Of a stretch of DNA of 64,000 nt, positions 26,897 to 35,556 are shown one piece after another. This DNA comes from Gammaproteobacteria bacterium (lineage in GTDB: Bacteria; Pseudomonadota; Gammaproteobacteria; Burkholderiales; Rhodocyclaceae): NCBI GenBank assembly GCA_018828385.1, contig JAHJVE010000016.1, positions 1 to 64,000 of the forward strand, read 5' to 3'. How positions within the stretch are numbered: the first letter of the stretch is position 1; every line of letters starts with the position of its first letter. Made by a program: the position numbers and the translations under genes. Under the pieces are notes generated by a model, which saw nothing but the letters and a program-made list of their open reading frames with translations, did not search any database and was not told where the DNA came from.

Positions 26897-27763
26897 ATGC
26901 TCGGCTGCATCATTGGCGACCTCGCCGGCTCCCGCTTCGAAGGGTGCTCCCAAAATCCAAAGGACGTCCCCCTCTTTGTTCGCCATCAGACGACTTTTAC
27001 GGACGACTCCATCTGCACCATCGCGGTGGCGGAAGCCCTGCTCAACAACCAGCCGGTGGAGGAAACCCTGCGCTCCTGGTGCAAGCGATATCCTGACCGT
27101 GGCTATGGCAGCCGATTCAGGCAGTGGATCTATATGCCCGAGACTGCCGACCGACACAGCTATGGCAATGGCGCAGCCATGCGCATCGCACCCGTTGGGC
27201 TCCTGGCAGCAGACTCCCAGGCGGTGACACGGCTCACAGCCATGGTGACCGATGTTTCGCACGATCATCCAGAAGCCCGGCGTGGTGCCGGTGCCGTTGC
27301 GGCAAGCATTCGCCTCGCTTTGAGTGGGTTGGAGAAGCGCGCAATAGGTGCGGAGATACACGAGCGGTATGGCTACCAACTGTCCGCCTCCATTCAAGAC
27401 CTCCACGACCAGGACAGCTACTCAGAGAGCTGTCAGGACACGGTACCGGTAGCCCTGATCTGTGCGCTGAAGGCATCCTGCTTCGAAGAGGCCATCCGAA
27501 ACGCGATCTACATCGGTGGCGACACCGACACCATCGCCTGCATCGCTGGAGGCCTTGCCGAGGCGCTGTACGGCATACCAGCCCATTTGGTCGAGGAGAG
27601 CCAACCCTATCTGCCCGGCGCGTTTCTGGATGTCCTACAACGCCTCTATGCCGCGGCCAGCCAGCCAATGCCATTGGCGGGGTCGATCAAGGCATTGCCG
27701 AAACCGACTTCGCAGCGTGGGTCGCCAAGCATCATGGGTTGGTTCAATTCCTTTTTCGTTTAG
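26897..27763 (+). CDS. ADP-ribosylglycohydrolase family protein
   Basis: 288 residues. The metal-binding motifs of DraG-type hydrolases are complete: GDLAGSRFEG at the N-terminus, FTDDSICT near 36, DVSHDHPEARRGAGAVA in the middle and GGDTDTIACIAGGLAEALYG near 218. The enzyme removes ADP-ribose from protein, DNA or small molecules with two magnesium ions. In accessory DNA such enzymes reverse ADP-ribosylation by toxins or defence systems; which substrate is meant here is not visible. It follows two phosphatase-like genes. Confidence 0.9.
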   Translation: MLGCIIGDLAGSRFEGCSQNPKDVPLFVRHQTTFTDDSICTIAVAEALLNNQPVEETLRSWCKRYPDRGYGSRFRQWIYMPETADRHSYGNGAAMRIAPVGLLAADSQAVTRLTAMVTDVSHDHPEARRGAGAVAASIRLALSGLEKRAIGAEIHERYGYQLSASIQDLHDQDSYSESCQDTVPVALICALKASCFEEAIRNAIYIGGDTDTIACIAGGLAEALYGIPAHLVEESQPYLPGAFLDVLQRLYAAASQPMPLAGSIKALPKPTSQRGSPSIMGWFNSFFV

Positions 27764-27879
27764 GCCTTGTCGCTGTGCGTGCAATCGAGGATGACAATGG
27801 TTTTCCAGAAAGACCCTTGCATCTCCCGCATTATTTGAGAAACTTGAGTTCAAAGAGCATTTGAAAGGGGCATCCACCC

Positions 27880-28215
27880 GTGGAACCAACCAATCCTCAC
27901 CGCAATACCTTCGAGACCCAACAAACCCTGAGCGATCTGTCGCCGGCGGCGATTGAAGCACTTGGTCAACTGTATGGTGGCGACCCGAAGTGCATCGACG
28001 CTGTGAAAGCTCTCGATGGCCGCATCTTTGCGATGCTGTCACCGAATGAAGAGGCTCTACTGAATTTCTACCGCGACCAGGGCCGCAAGTGGGGCGTGTC
28101 GGTGGCCATCATCAATGAAGCCGATCCTGAGAAGCTGGCCATGGCCCGGTCGCGGCAACAAGCGGATCAGATCCTCAAGAGCGCCAACAGTCGCATCAGC
28201 GTCACGGTCGGCTAA
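27880..28215 (+). CDS. Small unknown protein
   Basis: 111 residues, helical and soluble (AAIEALGQLYGGDPKCIDAV). GTG start at 27880 with AAAGGGG nine bases before. No family is recognised. Confidence 0.55.
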   Translation: MEPTNPHRNTFETQQTLSDLSPAAIEALGQLYGGDPKCIDAVKALDGRIFAMLSPNEEALLNFYRDQGRKWGVSVAIINEADPEKLAMARSRQQADQILKSANSRISVTVG

Positions 28216-28221
28216 TTCCAA

Positions 28222-28314
28222 ATGAAAACGATGTATTGGGTAACCCTCGGGTGGATGTTTGGGATGGGCACAATCCTTTGGTGGATCGTGCTGGCCCAAC
28301 ACCTCGCAAACTGA
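28222..28314 (+). CDS. Single-helix membrane microprotein (30 aa)
   Basis: A 30-codon frame MKTMYWVTLGWMFGMGTILW and ten more residues forms one membrane helix ending in a polar tail. It fills the gap between two genes, 6 bp after one stop and 13 bp before the next start. Ribosome site is weak, so the call is tentative. Confidence 0.45.
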   Translation: MKTMYWVTLGWMFGMGTILWWIVLAQHLAN

Positions 28315-28327
28315 CAAGGCGATCAAC

Positions 28328-28591
28328 ATGGATATGGAACAAGACATTTTTGCTGAACAGCCGTATGGGAAATTGGCGCTCCAGAAGATGGCGCCTGTCC
28401 CCGAAAATTTCCGGCTCTTTTACGCTGGATGGCTGGGCAAGAAGCCAGAGGAATTTACGGTAATGGAAGTCTCTGGCGCACAGTTTCGCGTAGCCCAACG
28501 TGGGCCGAACAAAGGCAAGCTGTCCATTATGGTTCCGGGTACAAAGCGCACCACCTACGTCACCAAGGACGAGATGAAAGTGGCAGCCTGA
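28328..28591 (+). CDS. Small unknown protein
   Basis: 87 residues, basic C-terminal half (QRGPNKGKLSIMVPGTKRTT). Possibly nucleic-acid binding by charge alone. ATG 28328 is preferred over an upstream in-frame ATG that would overlap the microprotein. Confidence 0.55.
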   Translation: MDMEQDIFAEQPYGKLALQKMAPVPENFRLFYAGWLGKKPEEFTVMEVSGAQFRVAQRGPNKGKLSIMVPGTKRTTYVTKDEMKVAA

Positions 28592-28617
28592 GAATGCTTG
28601 CAGCGAAGACGCCCACG

Positions 28618-28962
28618 ATGAAAACGATACGCCGCTTATTCGCGGCCCACCTCCTGGTTGTTGCAGCCTACGCGGGCGTGGTCGTTGTGCATAACTGGAT
28701 GTTCTGGGGCGATGCCCCTGATAGCAAGGTCGGCATCCTTTTCGACGATGGCCTAATGCGCCAGGCTGGAGTTTCTTGCCCCGGCCCCGTGGCCGTCCGC
28801 ATGGACACGCCAGTCGCCCGGTATCGCTGCTCGACCACTGGGATCATTTTCGGAGCTTTCTCGCTCCAGCGCCCCATTATTCCCTGGCCAGCCTATGAGG
28901 ATGGAGAAAGCACCGAGCTGGCTGGCGTGATCCAAGCCACGGTCGCCAATGCAGAGCACTGA
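28618..28962 (+). CDS. Membrane-anchored small protein
   Basis: 114 residues from ATG 28618 (or 122 from ATG 28594). One N-terminal membrane anchor (LLVVAAYAGVVVVHNWMF) is followed by a periplasmic domain with two cysteines (GVSCPGPVAV, RYRCSTTG). It overlaps the following gene by 14 bp. Confidence 0.6.
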   Translation: MKTIRRLFAAHLLVVAAYAGVVVVHNWMFWGDAPDSKVGILFDDGLMRQAGVSCPGPVAVRMDTPVARYRCSTTGIIFGAFSLQRPIIPWPAYEDGESTELAGVIQATVANAEH

Positions 28963-29962
28963 CCAGCCTATCGAGGCCGCGGTCGACGCAGAAGTACCGC
29001 AGGAATTACGTCAGGCCGTTGTCTCGCTGGTCTCGGCGAAGGAACTGGCGGACCAGTTGGCCCAGGGCAACCGGGTAGAACGTGATCTGGCCAGAAAATG
29101 TGATCTCCCCCACGGCGAAGATGGGACCTCCTTTTTCCGGGAAATTTTCCCGTTTTGCGGCCACTGGGAACCTTCAGGTTCTTCCGCTATTCGGCGCGTT
29201 CCACTCGAACTGACTGTCGGGCATAGCTGGCGCTGGCAACCGGAGCACGTTGATCCGCAAGACCGTGCCTCGCTGGTCGAAAGGCTCCTGTCGTGCACGG
29301 ACGGGCTGGAGCGAGCAGAGGTCTGTTGGATCGTCCCTCTAGGGCTTTTCCTGGCCCATGAGGGGAAGAACCGAGTCGCCTTCCTCCGCTCCGAAGGCGC
29401 CACACACTACCCTGCCTTCACCACGCCTTACGACTACCCTGCGGCCGGTCGATTGCAGCTCATCCAAGCATCCGGTCCACATGGCGATGAATGGTGGGCT
29501 GTGCTCGACCATGACGCGATCGAACCGCTGCACTACCCCGGCTGGGTGCAGCCCGTCTTGACGGCCTACGGGGTCCGCACCGTTCACGGATGGCCGACAG
29601 CATTTCCCTCCTACGCTGCTGTGAAGGAAGAAATAGCCTACCGGGGACGCTACCAAGGGCCCCGCAGCCTTGCTTTGCCTCCGGTGTCCCTCGCAACGCT
29701 CCTGGCCCGGGAGGAACGGGCGGCGGAAGCAGTTTCTGCGTCCTTCATCGACCTGCGCGATGTTCGCCTTAAACGGCCTTGGAAGTTGGGGCTGATCGCC
29801 TTGGTGGGTGCCTTTTTGGTCGGCGTCCTGGTGGTGCAACCGTCCTTGGGCGAGTTTTCGTTGCTTTCCGCCTGCCTCGGCGCCCTCGTATTGCTCGCTG
29901 TGATGTTGTTCGCAGAACCGCTGACCGCCCCCCGTCGCCAGATCGTTTCAGAAGGCCGCTGA
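28949..29962 (+). CDS. Unknown protein with C-terminal membrane hairpin
   Basis: 337 residues. About 270 soluble N-terminal residues are followed by two adjacent membrane helices (LGLIALVGAFLVGVLVV and LLSACLGALVLLAVMLF), a tail-anchored hairpin. The segment FLAHEGKNRVAFLRSEG is faintly reminiscent of ParB/sulfiredoxin-type folds, but this is too weak to name. It closes the run of coupled genes from 24097. Confidence 0.6.
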   Translation: MQSTDQPIEAAVDAEVPQELRQAVVSLVSAKELADQLAQGNRVERDLARKCDLPHGEDGTSFFREIFPFCGHWEPSGSSAIRRVPLELTVGHSWRWQPEHVDPQDRASLVERLLSCTDGLERAEVCWIVPLGLFLAHEGKNRVAFLRSEGATHYPAFTTPYDYPAAGRLQLIQASGPHGDEWWAVLDHDAIEPLHYPGWVQPVLTAYGVRTVHGWPTAFPSYAAVKEEIAYRGRYQGPRSLALPPVSLATLLAREERAAEAVSASFIDLRDVRLKRPWKLGLIALVGAFLVGVLVVQPSLGEFSLLSACLGALVLLAVMLFAEPLTAPRRQIVSEGR

Positions 29963-30004
29963 AGGCACGACTCGCCCTAGTGTCGCTAGGGCAATCCGGG
30001 ATGA

Positions 30005-30020
30005 CTGGATATACTTACAG
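30005..30020 (+). promoter_or_regulatory. LexA (SOS) box
   Basis: CTGGATATACTTACAG fits the CTG-N10-CAG rule, and the next bases TA extend the consensus. It lies 24 bp before the umuD start, as expected for LexA repression of a mutagenic polymerase operon. Confidence 0.85.
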
Positions 30021-30044
30021 TAGAAAACAATCACCCGGTCGATC

Positions 30045-30503
30045 ATGCCTCACTGCTCCAACCAGGCCAATGCCTGGCAAGAATACCCACAAGCTGATGT
30101 TCTTGCCCCGCCGCAAGCTCTCCCGATCGATACTGTGAAGGTATCGGCCGGCTTCCCCTCGCCTGCGGCCGACTACGAGGAACGCCGACTCGACATCAAC
30201 GAATATCTGGTCCCCAATCCGGTCTCTACCTTTTTCTTTCCTGTCCAGGGCGACTCCATGCAGGGTGCCGAGATCTTCGACGGGGACATCCTGGTGGTCG
30301 ACCGGGCGATCAAGCCCCGGCACAGACACATCGTCGTCGCCTTCGTGAACGGCGACCGCCTGGTGAAGCGGCTGCACGTCCGCGATGGACGATGTGCGCT
30401 GCTGGCTGAGAATCCAGCCTACCCTGTCCTCGAGATCCGCGAAGGGACCGAGTTGGTCATCTGGGGCGTCGTCACCGGCAAATTCAAGCGTTTCTCGGTG
30501 TGA
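30045..30503 (+). CDS. umuD: UmuD-type translesion polymerase subunit, self-cleaving
   Basis: 152 residues of the LexA/UmuD peptidase fold. Cleavage site Ala35-Gly36, catalytic Ser71 (VQGDSM) and Lys108 (DRLVKRL) keep the spacing of E. coli UmuD. RecA-stimulated self-cleavage gives the active form that joins UmuC. A LexA box lies just upstream and umuC starts 1 bp after the stop. Confidence 0.93.
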   Translation: MPHCSNQANAWQEYPQADVLAPPQALPIDTVKVSAGFPSPAADYEERRLDINEYLVPNPVSTFFFPVQGDSMQGAEIFDGDILVVDRAIKPRHRHIVVAFVNGDRLVKRLHVRDGRCALLAENPAYPVLEIREGTELVIWGVVTGKFKRFSV

Positions 30504-30504
30504 C

Positions 30505-31791
30505 ATGGCGATATTCGGACTTTTCGATAACAACAACTTTTACGCCAGCTGCGAGAAGCTGTTCGCCCCGCGACTGAAGGACAGGCCCGTCGTCGTGCTC
30601 TCCAACAACGATGGGTGCGTGGTGGCCAGGAGCGCCGAGGCGAAGGCGCTGGGCATCCCAATGGGAGAGCCGTGGTTCAAGTTGCAGGAGCAGGCACGCC
30701 AGCACGGGATCGTTGCCTTCAGCAGCAACTACGAACTCTATGCCGACCTCTCTGATCGGGTAGTCCAGGTCCTGCGCCAGTTCTCCCCCAATCTCGAGGT
30801 CTATTCCATCGACGAGAGCTTTCTGTCGCTCGACGGCTTCGGCCACATAGACCTGGAGGAATACGGGCGTCAGATTCGGGAGCGGGTGTTGCAATGGGTC
30901 GGCCTGCCCGGGTGCGTTGGTATCGGCCCCTCCAAGACCTTGGCCAAGCTGGCCAATCACTGCGCGAAAAAGTCCCTGGCAGGCAGTGATGGCGTCTGCA
31001 ACCTCCTGGCTTTGAGCGCCGGCGAACTGGACGAGCTGTTCGGCCGCATCGAGGTAGGTGAGGTGTGGGGCGTCGGTAGGAAGATCGATGCACGTCTGCG
31101 TGAGATGGGCATTGCGTCCGTAAGGGACTTGCGAGATGCCGATCCAGCGATGATCCGCACGCGCTTCTCAGTGGTTCTGGAGCGCACCGTGCGGGAACTG
31201 AACGGGGTGTCCTGCTTGTCGCTGGAAGAAGTCGCGCCGGACAAGCAGCAGATCATGTGCAGCCGTTCTTTTGGGGAGCCGGTGTATGAACTGGACGATC
31301 TCCTCGATGCGGTGGCCACCTACATGAGCAGGGCCGCCGAAAAGCTGCGGGGCCAGCAGGGCGAGGCCACTGCCCTCATGGTCTTCCTTCAGACCAATCC
31401 ATTCAAGCCCGATGAGCCGCAATATCACCCGTCCATGACGGTCCCGCTCCCCGACCCAACTGCTGACACGCGCGTCCTGGTGCAGTGGGCGCAGCGGGTT
31501 GCCACGCGGCTCTACCGGCGCGGCTACGCTTACAAGAAGGCCGGCGTCATGCTCTCCTGCATCCAGCCTGCTGGCGTGTCCCAAGGGTCGCTTTTCGATT
31601 CCCCGTCCAGTACGGATGCCAAGGCAGGCACCCTCATGGCGCTGATGGACGGGATCAACCAGAAGTGGGGCCGGGGTGCGATCCGGCTGGCCGCAGAGCG
31701 GCGGCACCATCCGTGGCAGATGCGGAGGGATCGGATGTCCCCGCGCTACACGACCTCATGGGCTGACTTGCCTTCTGTTCTGGCGAAGTAA
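30505..31791 (+). CDS. umuC: UmuC-type Y-family DNA polymerase
   Basis: 428 residues, similar to chromosomal UmuC. Catalytic motifs FDNNNFYASCE and SIDESFLSLDG are intact, with VVVLSNNDGCVVARSAEAKA between them, and the helix-hairpin-helix region GVGRKIDARLREMGI follows. With cleaved UmuD it performs lesion bypass after DNA damage. Plasmid umuDC pairs of this kind are common. The region 31792-31973 after it holds no gene. Confidence 0.95.
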   Translation: MAIFGLFDNNNFYASCEKLFAPRLKDRPVVVLSNNDGCVVARSAEAKALGIPMGEPWFKLQEQARQHGIVAFSSNYELYADLSDRVVQVLRQFSPNLEVYSIDESFLSLDGFGHIDLEEYGRQIRERVLQWVGLPGCVGIGPSKTLAKLANHCAKKSLAGSDGVCNLLALSAGELDELFGRIEVGEVWGVGRKIDARLREMGIASVRDLRDADPAMIRTRFSVVLERTVRELNGVSCLSLEEVAPDKQQIMCSRSFGEPVYELDDLLDAVATYMSRAAEKLRGQQGEATALMVFLQTNPFKPDEPQYHPSMTVPLPDPTADTRVLVQWAQRVATRLYRRGYAYKKAGVMLSCIQPAGVSQGSLFDSPSSTDAKAGTLMALMDGINQKWGRGAIRLAAERRHHPWQMRRDRMSPRYTTSWADLPSVLAK

Positions 31792-31973
31792 TTCCCTTTC
31801 TTGAAATCTGACTTCTCTTTCGGTAACCTTTCCGTGTGGTTATCGAAACCGCGCCACCCGCATGGCAAAGCCGAACTGGCATCGAAGCAGTACCACACAC
31901 ACCCGCCGTTTCCTTTTTCTTGGTCGATGTGTGCAAGCGGGAAGCACACGTCAATATTTCCAGGAGAAGGAAG

Positions 31974-32981
31974 ATGGAACGGACTATTGCCCCTGTTGTA
32001 CCTGCTAATTCGTCACGCGCGAAGCGTATTGCGAAGCAGCTTAAATCCGCATACCCCAATCAGCAGCTATCCAACTGCCAAGCCGCGACAGCAAAACTGT
32101 TCGGCCATAAGGATTGGCATGCGCTTGAACAGGCCATCGAAAAGCGGCTGGCTTCAGCACCTTTTGATGAAGAACTTTCCGAGGAAGACTTGGCAACACG
32201 CCGGACTCTTCAAGCGGACATTCTGTGCCGCGACTTGGGAGGCATTGACCCATACGGAAATTACGAGTCGCCAGCGGACCCGCCTCACAAAGAGGCCATG
32301 TCAGAGTCCGAGTTTGCAACTTACATGGCTGCACGCGAAGGTCAGAAAATGATGCGCTTTGAGCGTGCCTTTGCCCGTTGGCACGTTCTGTTTTCTATTG
32401 TTGCGGTACTTGAGCTTCAGCCTACAACGGCAAAGGTTCCGCCAGCAGTGACGTTTGCCAAGTTCATGACGCTCTATGATGCCGAGCAGATTAAGGAGCT
32501 TCCGTTATCCTTGGGGCGATGGTGGAAACGCAATATCCCCTACCAGCCAGGTGTTGCAGAGGCGCTATCTCGCTTCGAGCTTGACCCTGATAGCCAAATT
32601 TCCTTGATGAAATTTGGTGCGTATTGGGGGGAGTTGTGCTTCCACTACGCTCACACCATTGATTGGATGATGGCGATGGGGGTTGGTTACCTTATTGCTG
32701 AACGTTTTGGGACTATCTACGCGCAGGATTCAGGTGCGATTGAAGATGCTCACAGCAGAATCGCAGCGGGCGTTTCAAAGGACGAGGAAAAATTCCTCTT
32801 AAAAGAAGTATCGGATATTTTCTACAGCGGTGTTGGGCGGTTCTTTGCTGCTTATCCTCGGGATGATTTTGGTGAGGCTTTCAAAAAGCAGCCAGGTGCG
32901 TTCCAGGCAAATGCCAAAGAAGCAATCAAGGTGCTGGCCTCACCTCGCAGCAAGAAAGGGATTTGGAACCACAGTAGGTAA
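31974..32981 (+). CDS. Unknown protein with plasmid-type N-terminal helical motif
   Basis: 335 residues. The N-terminal AKRIAKQLKSAYPNQQLSNC continuing into a GHKDWHALEQAI segment resembles the helical start of several plasmid proteins of unknown function. The remainder is mainly helical with aromatic clusters. ATG 31974 is chosen because AGGAGAAGGAAG precedes it, although the frame stays open to 31836. Its composition is lower in GC than its neighbours, suggesting separate acquisition. An intrinsic terminator follows. Confidence 0.65.
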   Translation: MERTIAPVVPANSSRAKRIAKQLKSAYPNQQLSNCQAATAKLFGHKDWHALEQAIEKRLASAPFDEELSEEDLATRRTLQADILCRDLGGIDPYGNYESPADPPHKEAMSESEFATYMAAREGQKMMRFERAFARWHVLFSIVAVLELQPTTAKVPPAVTFAKFMTLYDAEQIKELPLSLGRWWKRNIPYQPGVAEALSRFELDPDSQISLMKFGAYWGELCFHYAHTIDWMMAMGVGYLIAERFGTIYAQDSGAIEDAHSRIAAGVSKDEEKFLLKEVSDIFYSGVGRFFAAYPRDDFGEAFKKQPGAFQANAKEAIKVLASPRSKKGIWNHSR

Positions 32982-33012
32982 TTGCCAGAAAATAGCCTGT
33001 TAAACACCTTGC

Positions 33013-33039
33013 AAGCCGTCCGTTATGGACGGCTTTTTT
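33013..33039 (+). terminator. Intrinsic terminator
   Basis: AAGCCGTCC pairs with GGACGGCTT around the loop GTTAT and is followed by a T run. Confidence 0.92.
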
Positions 33040-33056
33040 GTTCTATTTTCCTGAGA

Positions 33057-33096
33057 ACTTATTCCAAATTTACCCGCTTTGGATCGGTAGTCTGAC
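33057..33096 (+). promoter_or_regulatory. Bipartite repeated element, copy 1 (dnaN)
   Basis: ACTTATTCCAAA, 17 bp, then GGTAGTCTGAC, ending 55 bp before the dnaN start. The left half is identical to copies 3 and 4; the right half is a weaker match to their GGCAAACTGGT. Probably a promoter or activator site shared by a plasmid regulon. Confidence 0.6.
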
Positions 33097-33151
33097 GGTT
33101 ATGGCGATGCGGCGAAAGCCGTACCCACCATCAACTCAGGAGATACCGACC

Positions 33152-34276
33152 ATGATTATTTCGACCACCAAGGAAAGCCTCGCTTCCCCCCTCGCCCTCG
33201 TTGCTGGTGCCGCCGACACGCGCGGGACCGTCCCGATGCTCGGCACCGTACTGCTCAAAGCTACCGAAGAAGGGCAACTCTCGATGCTCTGCTCTGACAC
33301 CGGCATGTTGGCCCGGACCCTTACGCCCGTCGAGGTCAAGAAGGCCGGGGAACTGGCCGTTGATGTGCGCCGCTTCTTCGATCTCGTCAAAGCCGTACCG
33401 GAAAAGCAGCCCATCGAGATCAGTCTGGAAGAAAAAGGCACCCTGCTGGTCAAGTCGGGCCGCAGCCGCTTCCGCCTACCGACCCTCGCCGCCGCCGACT
33501 ATCCGCGCATGACACCGGATCGTGAAGGCCGCATCAGCGTGACGATGAACGCCCGTCGCCTTGCCGACATGATCTCCGACATTACCTCGTCTATGGCGGA
33601 CGCCGATCTTCGCCCCTTCCTGAATGGTGCGCTGTTCACGCTGGACAAGGTGGGCCTGTGGATCGTCAGCACGGACGGTCACCGCATGAACGTCAGCCAC
33701 GAACCGATCCTTGGGGCCGACACCCTTGAGCCGCGCAACGTCATCGTCCAGCGCAAGACCGTCCTGCTGGCGAAGAAGCTGTTGGGCCAAGGCGGTAATG
33801 TGACGCTGACCCTCGGCCCAAAGAACATTCAATTCACCTTCGACAATGGTGCAGTGCTGCTCGGCACGGCCATTGACGGTACCTATCCGAACTGGCGTAG
33901 CGTCCTCCCATCCACGAACGAGAAGGTGTCGGTATCCACCGACCGCTTCGCCAATGCGCTGCAAATGCTGGCCGCGACTTCCGACGACAAGGAAAAAGCG
34001 GACGCGATGAAAACCAAGGTGGAAATGAACTTCACCAAGACCATCACGACCCTGCGCCGTGGCGAATCGGGCCTGTGCGAACTGGAGTCCGAGTCCTCGA
34101 CGGACAAGCCCTTCGAGTTGGCATTCAATATCCACTACCTGATGGATGCCATCAGCACCATGCGGTCCGTCTGCGACGAGGCCGTCATCAGCTATTCCGC
34201 CACCGCGACGGCGATCACGATGCGCCCGAAGGACAAGGAATATCCGCTTTCCGTGGTCATGCCTCTGCGCGTCTGA
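33152..34276 (+). CDS. dnaN: DNA polymerase III beta subunit (sliding clamp)
   Basis: 374 residues, three clamp domains as in chromosomal DnaN (366 aa in E. coli). Recognisable segments are SRFRLPTLAAADYPRM, WIVSTDGHRMNVS, the middle-domain KKLLGQGGNVTLTLG, the third-domain HYLMDAISTM and the C-terminal VVMPLRV replacing the usual MPMRL. It would load onto DNA as a ring and tether polymerases, possibly including the nearby UmuC. ATG 33152 follows AGGAGATACCGACC. A mobile-element clamp next to a PRTRC cassette suggests a private replication or recombination role. Confidence 0.93.
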   Translation: MIISTTKESLASPLALVAGAADTRGTVPMLGTVLLKATEEGQLSMLCSDTGMLARTLTPVEVKKAGELAVDVRRFFDLVKAVPEKQPIEISLEEKGTLLVKSGRSRFRLPTLAAADYPRMTPDREGRISVTMNARRLADMISDITSSMADADLRPFLNGALFTLDKVGLWIVSTDGHRMNVSHEPILGADTLEPRNVIVQRKTVLLAKKLLGQGGNVTLTLGPKNIQFTFDNGAVLLGTAIDGTYPNWRSVLPSTNEKVSVSTDRFANALQMLAATSDDKEKADAMKTKVEMNFTKTITTLRRGESGLCELESESSTDKPFELAFNIHYLMDAISTMRSVCDEAVISYSATATAITMRPKDKEYPLSVVMPLRV

Positions 34277-34371
34277 CCGGCTTCTATTCCGAATAGAAAT
34301 ATCCCAGAAACACATGGTTCGGGTTGGCAGAATTACGTCTGTAACCCGCACCAATCAAGGAGATTGACCAA

Positions 34372-35055
34372 ATGTTCAAGGCACTTCAACCCCTGCTGCA
34401 AGAGCGCAGCATCCATATCCTCCTGTCGGCCAACAAGGATGGCAAGATCGGCGTTTATGTCTCCCCGGTCAAGAAGGACGACAAGGAAGATGCCGCCTTT
34501 GTGACCCCCTTCCGCTGCGAAGGTACTGCGGAAGAACTGGATAACGAACTGTCGGGCGTCCTGACGCAATGGCTGGCTTCCCGCACCGCCATCACGACTT
34601 CTCTGTCCGAGGCGCTGGCTGCTGCCGAAGCGCAGACCAAGGCTGCTGCCGACGAAGCGAAGAAGAAGGCTGCGGACAAGAACAAGAAGCCTACCCCGGC
34701 TACCACTTCCAAGACCGCCACCCCGACCAAGGCCGTCCCCGGCAAGGCTGCACCCGCCACCCCGGTTACACCCTCCCTGCTCGACGCCCCGGCTGCTGGC
34801 GGCGAGGATGACGAGGATGAAGAAGGTGGTGAGAACACCGCCCCGGCAGATGCCCCGGCCCTTGAGGTTGCTGCGGCAAGCGCGACTACCGTCGCCACCG
34901 CCGAAGCTGCTGTCGTGGCGGCTCCGGTAGCCGAAGCCCCTGCGCCGGTCGCTGCTGCCCCGGAAGCCCCCGTCGTTGCCCCTGCCCCTGTCGAGCCGCC
35001 CCCCGCCCCCGCTGCGGTTGTCTCGTCCGAACCCGTCACCGCCGAACTGTTCTGA
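34372..35055 (+). CDS. PRTRC system protein E
   Basis: 227 residues. The N-terminal 75 residues (FKALQPLLQERSIHILLSAN and on) match PRTRC protein E; the rest is a long Ala/Pro/Val-rich, acidic linker and a short hydrophobic end. Function is unknown. It opens the PRTRC operon, which is read without interruption to 38754. AAGGAG stands 10 bp before the ATG. Confidence 0.8.
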   Translation: MFKALQPLLQERSIHILLSANKDGKIGVYVSPVKKDDKEDAAFVTPFRCEGTAEELDNELSGVLTQWLASRTAITTSLSEALAAAEAQTKAAADEAKKKAADKNKKPTPATTSKTATPTKAVPGKAAPATPVTPSLLDAPAAGGEDDEDEEGGENTAPADAPALEVAAASATTVATAEAAVVAAPVAEAPAPVAAAPEAPVVAPAPVEPPPAPAAVVSSEPVTAELF

Positions 35056-35098
35056 TCGTCAGGACAGGCTTTGCACTCAACTATAGGAGCCTGAAACC

Positions 35099-35314
35099 AT
35101 GAGTCTCACCGCCACCGCCGTCACAACGGTTTATCTCTACAACGGGCGCACCCTGCAAGCCCCGCCGTCCGACACCCCCATGACCCCGGATCAGGTGAAG
35201 CAGTTCTACTCCGCGATCCACCCGGACCTGCTCAACGCTGCCGTCGAAGGGCCGCGCTTCGAGGGCGATCAGGTCATCTACGAGTTCAAGCGCGGCGTCG
35301 GCACCAAAGGCTGA
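35099..35314 (+). CDS. PRTRC system protein C, prokaryotic ubiquitin-like
   Basis: 71 residues. Opening TTVYLYNGRTLQAP and MTPDQVKQFYSAIHPDLLNA are typical of PRTRC protein C, which is classed as a prokaryotic ubiquitin-like (beta-grasp) protein. The chain ends in GTKG, with a terminal glycine that would suit adenylation by the ThiF-like E1 of the same operon. Conjugation has not been shown here; it is inferred from the gene set. Confidence 0.8.
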   Translation: MSLTATAVTTVYLYNGRTLQAPPSDTPMTPDQVKQFYSAIHPDLLNAAVEGPRFEGDQVIYEFKRGVGTKG

Positions 35315-35319
35315 AAACC

Positions 35320-35556
35320 ATGAAGCGCAGCGATTTCGAGGCAATGGTCGAGGGCGTCCTGCTGGACATGACCACCGACATGGTGGAGCGCCCCATCAAG
35401 AAGGAACATGCCAAGAAGCGAGGTATCGGTGGCCTCATTTACGGTGAGGCCGAGCGCACCGTGGCCAACGCCGTTTCCCGACTCGCTGCGGCGAACCCCC
35501 GTATCAATAAGCCGCTTGTCGCCCCCGTTCCTGAACTGGTCCCGCCATGCTTCTGA
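35320..35556 (+). CDS. Small protein inside the PRTRC operon
   Basis: 78 residues, helical and basic (KKEHAKKRGIGGLIYGEAER), starting 5 bp after protein C and overlapping protein F by 10 bp. No named family; its position makes it part of the cassette. Confidence 0.6.
   Translation: MKRSDFEAMVEGVLLDMTTDMVERPIKKEHAKKRGIGGLIYGEAERTVANAVSRLAAANPRINKPLVAPVPELVPPCF

Noticed and set aside
29010..29962. ParB-like function for the 337-residue protein
   Set aside because: Only a short GKNRVAFLR segment is similar; the rest and the membrane hairpin do not fit ParB.
34285..34326. CTATTCCGAA followed 17 bp later by CACATGG, as a fifth copy of the bipartite element before PRTRC protein E
   Set aside because: Left core has a mismatch and the right half fits only with a one-base deletion.
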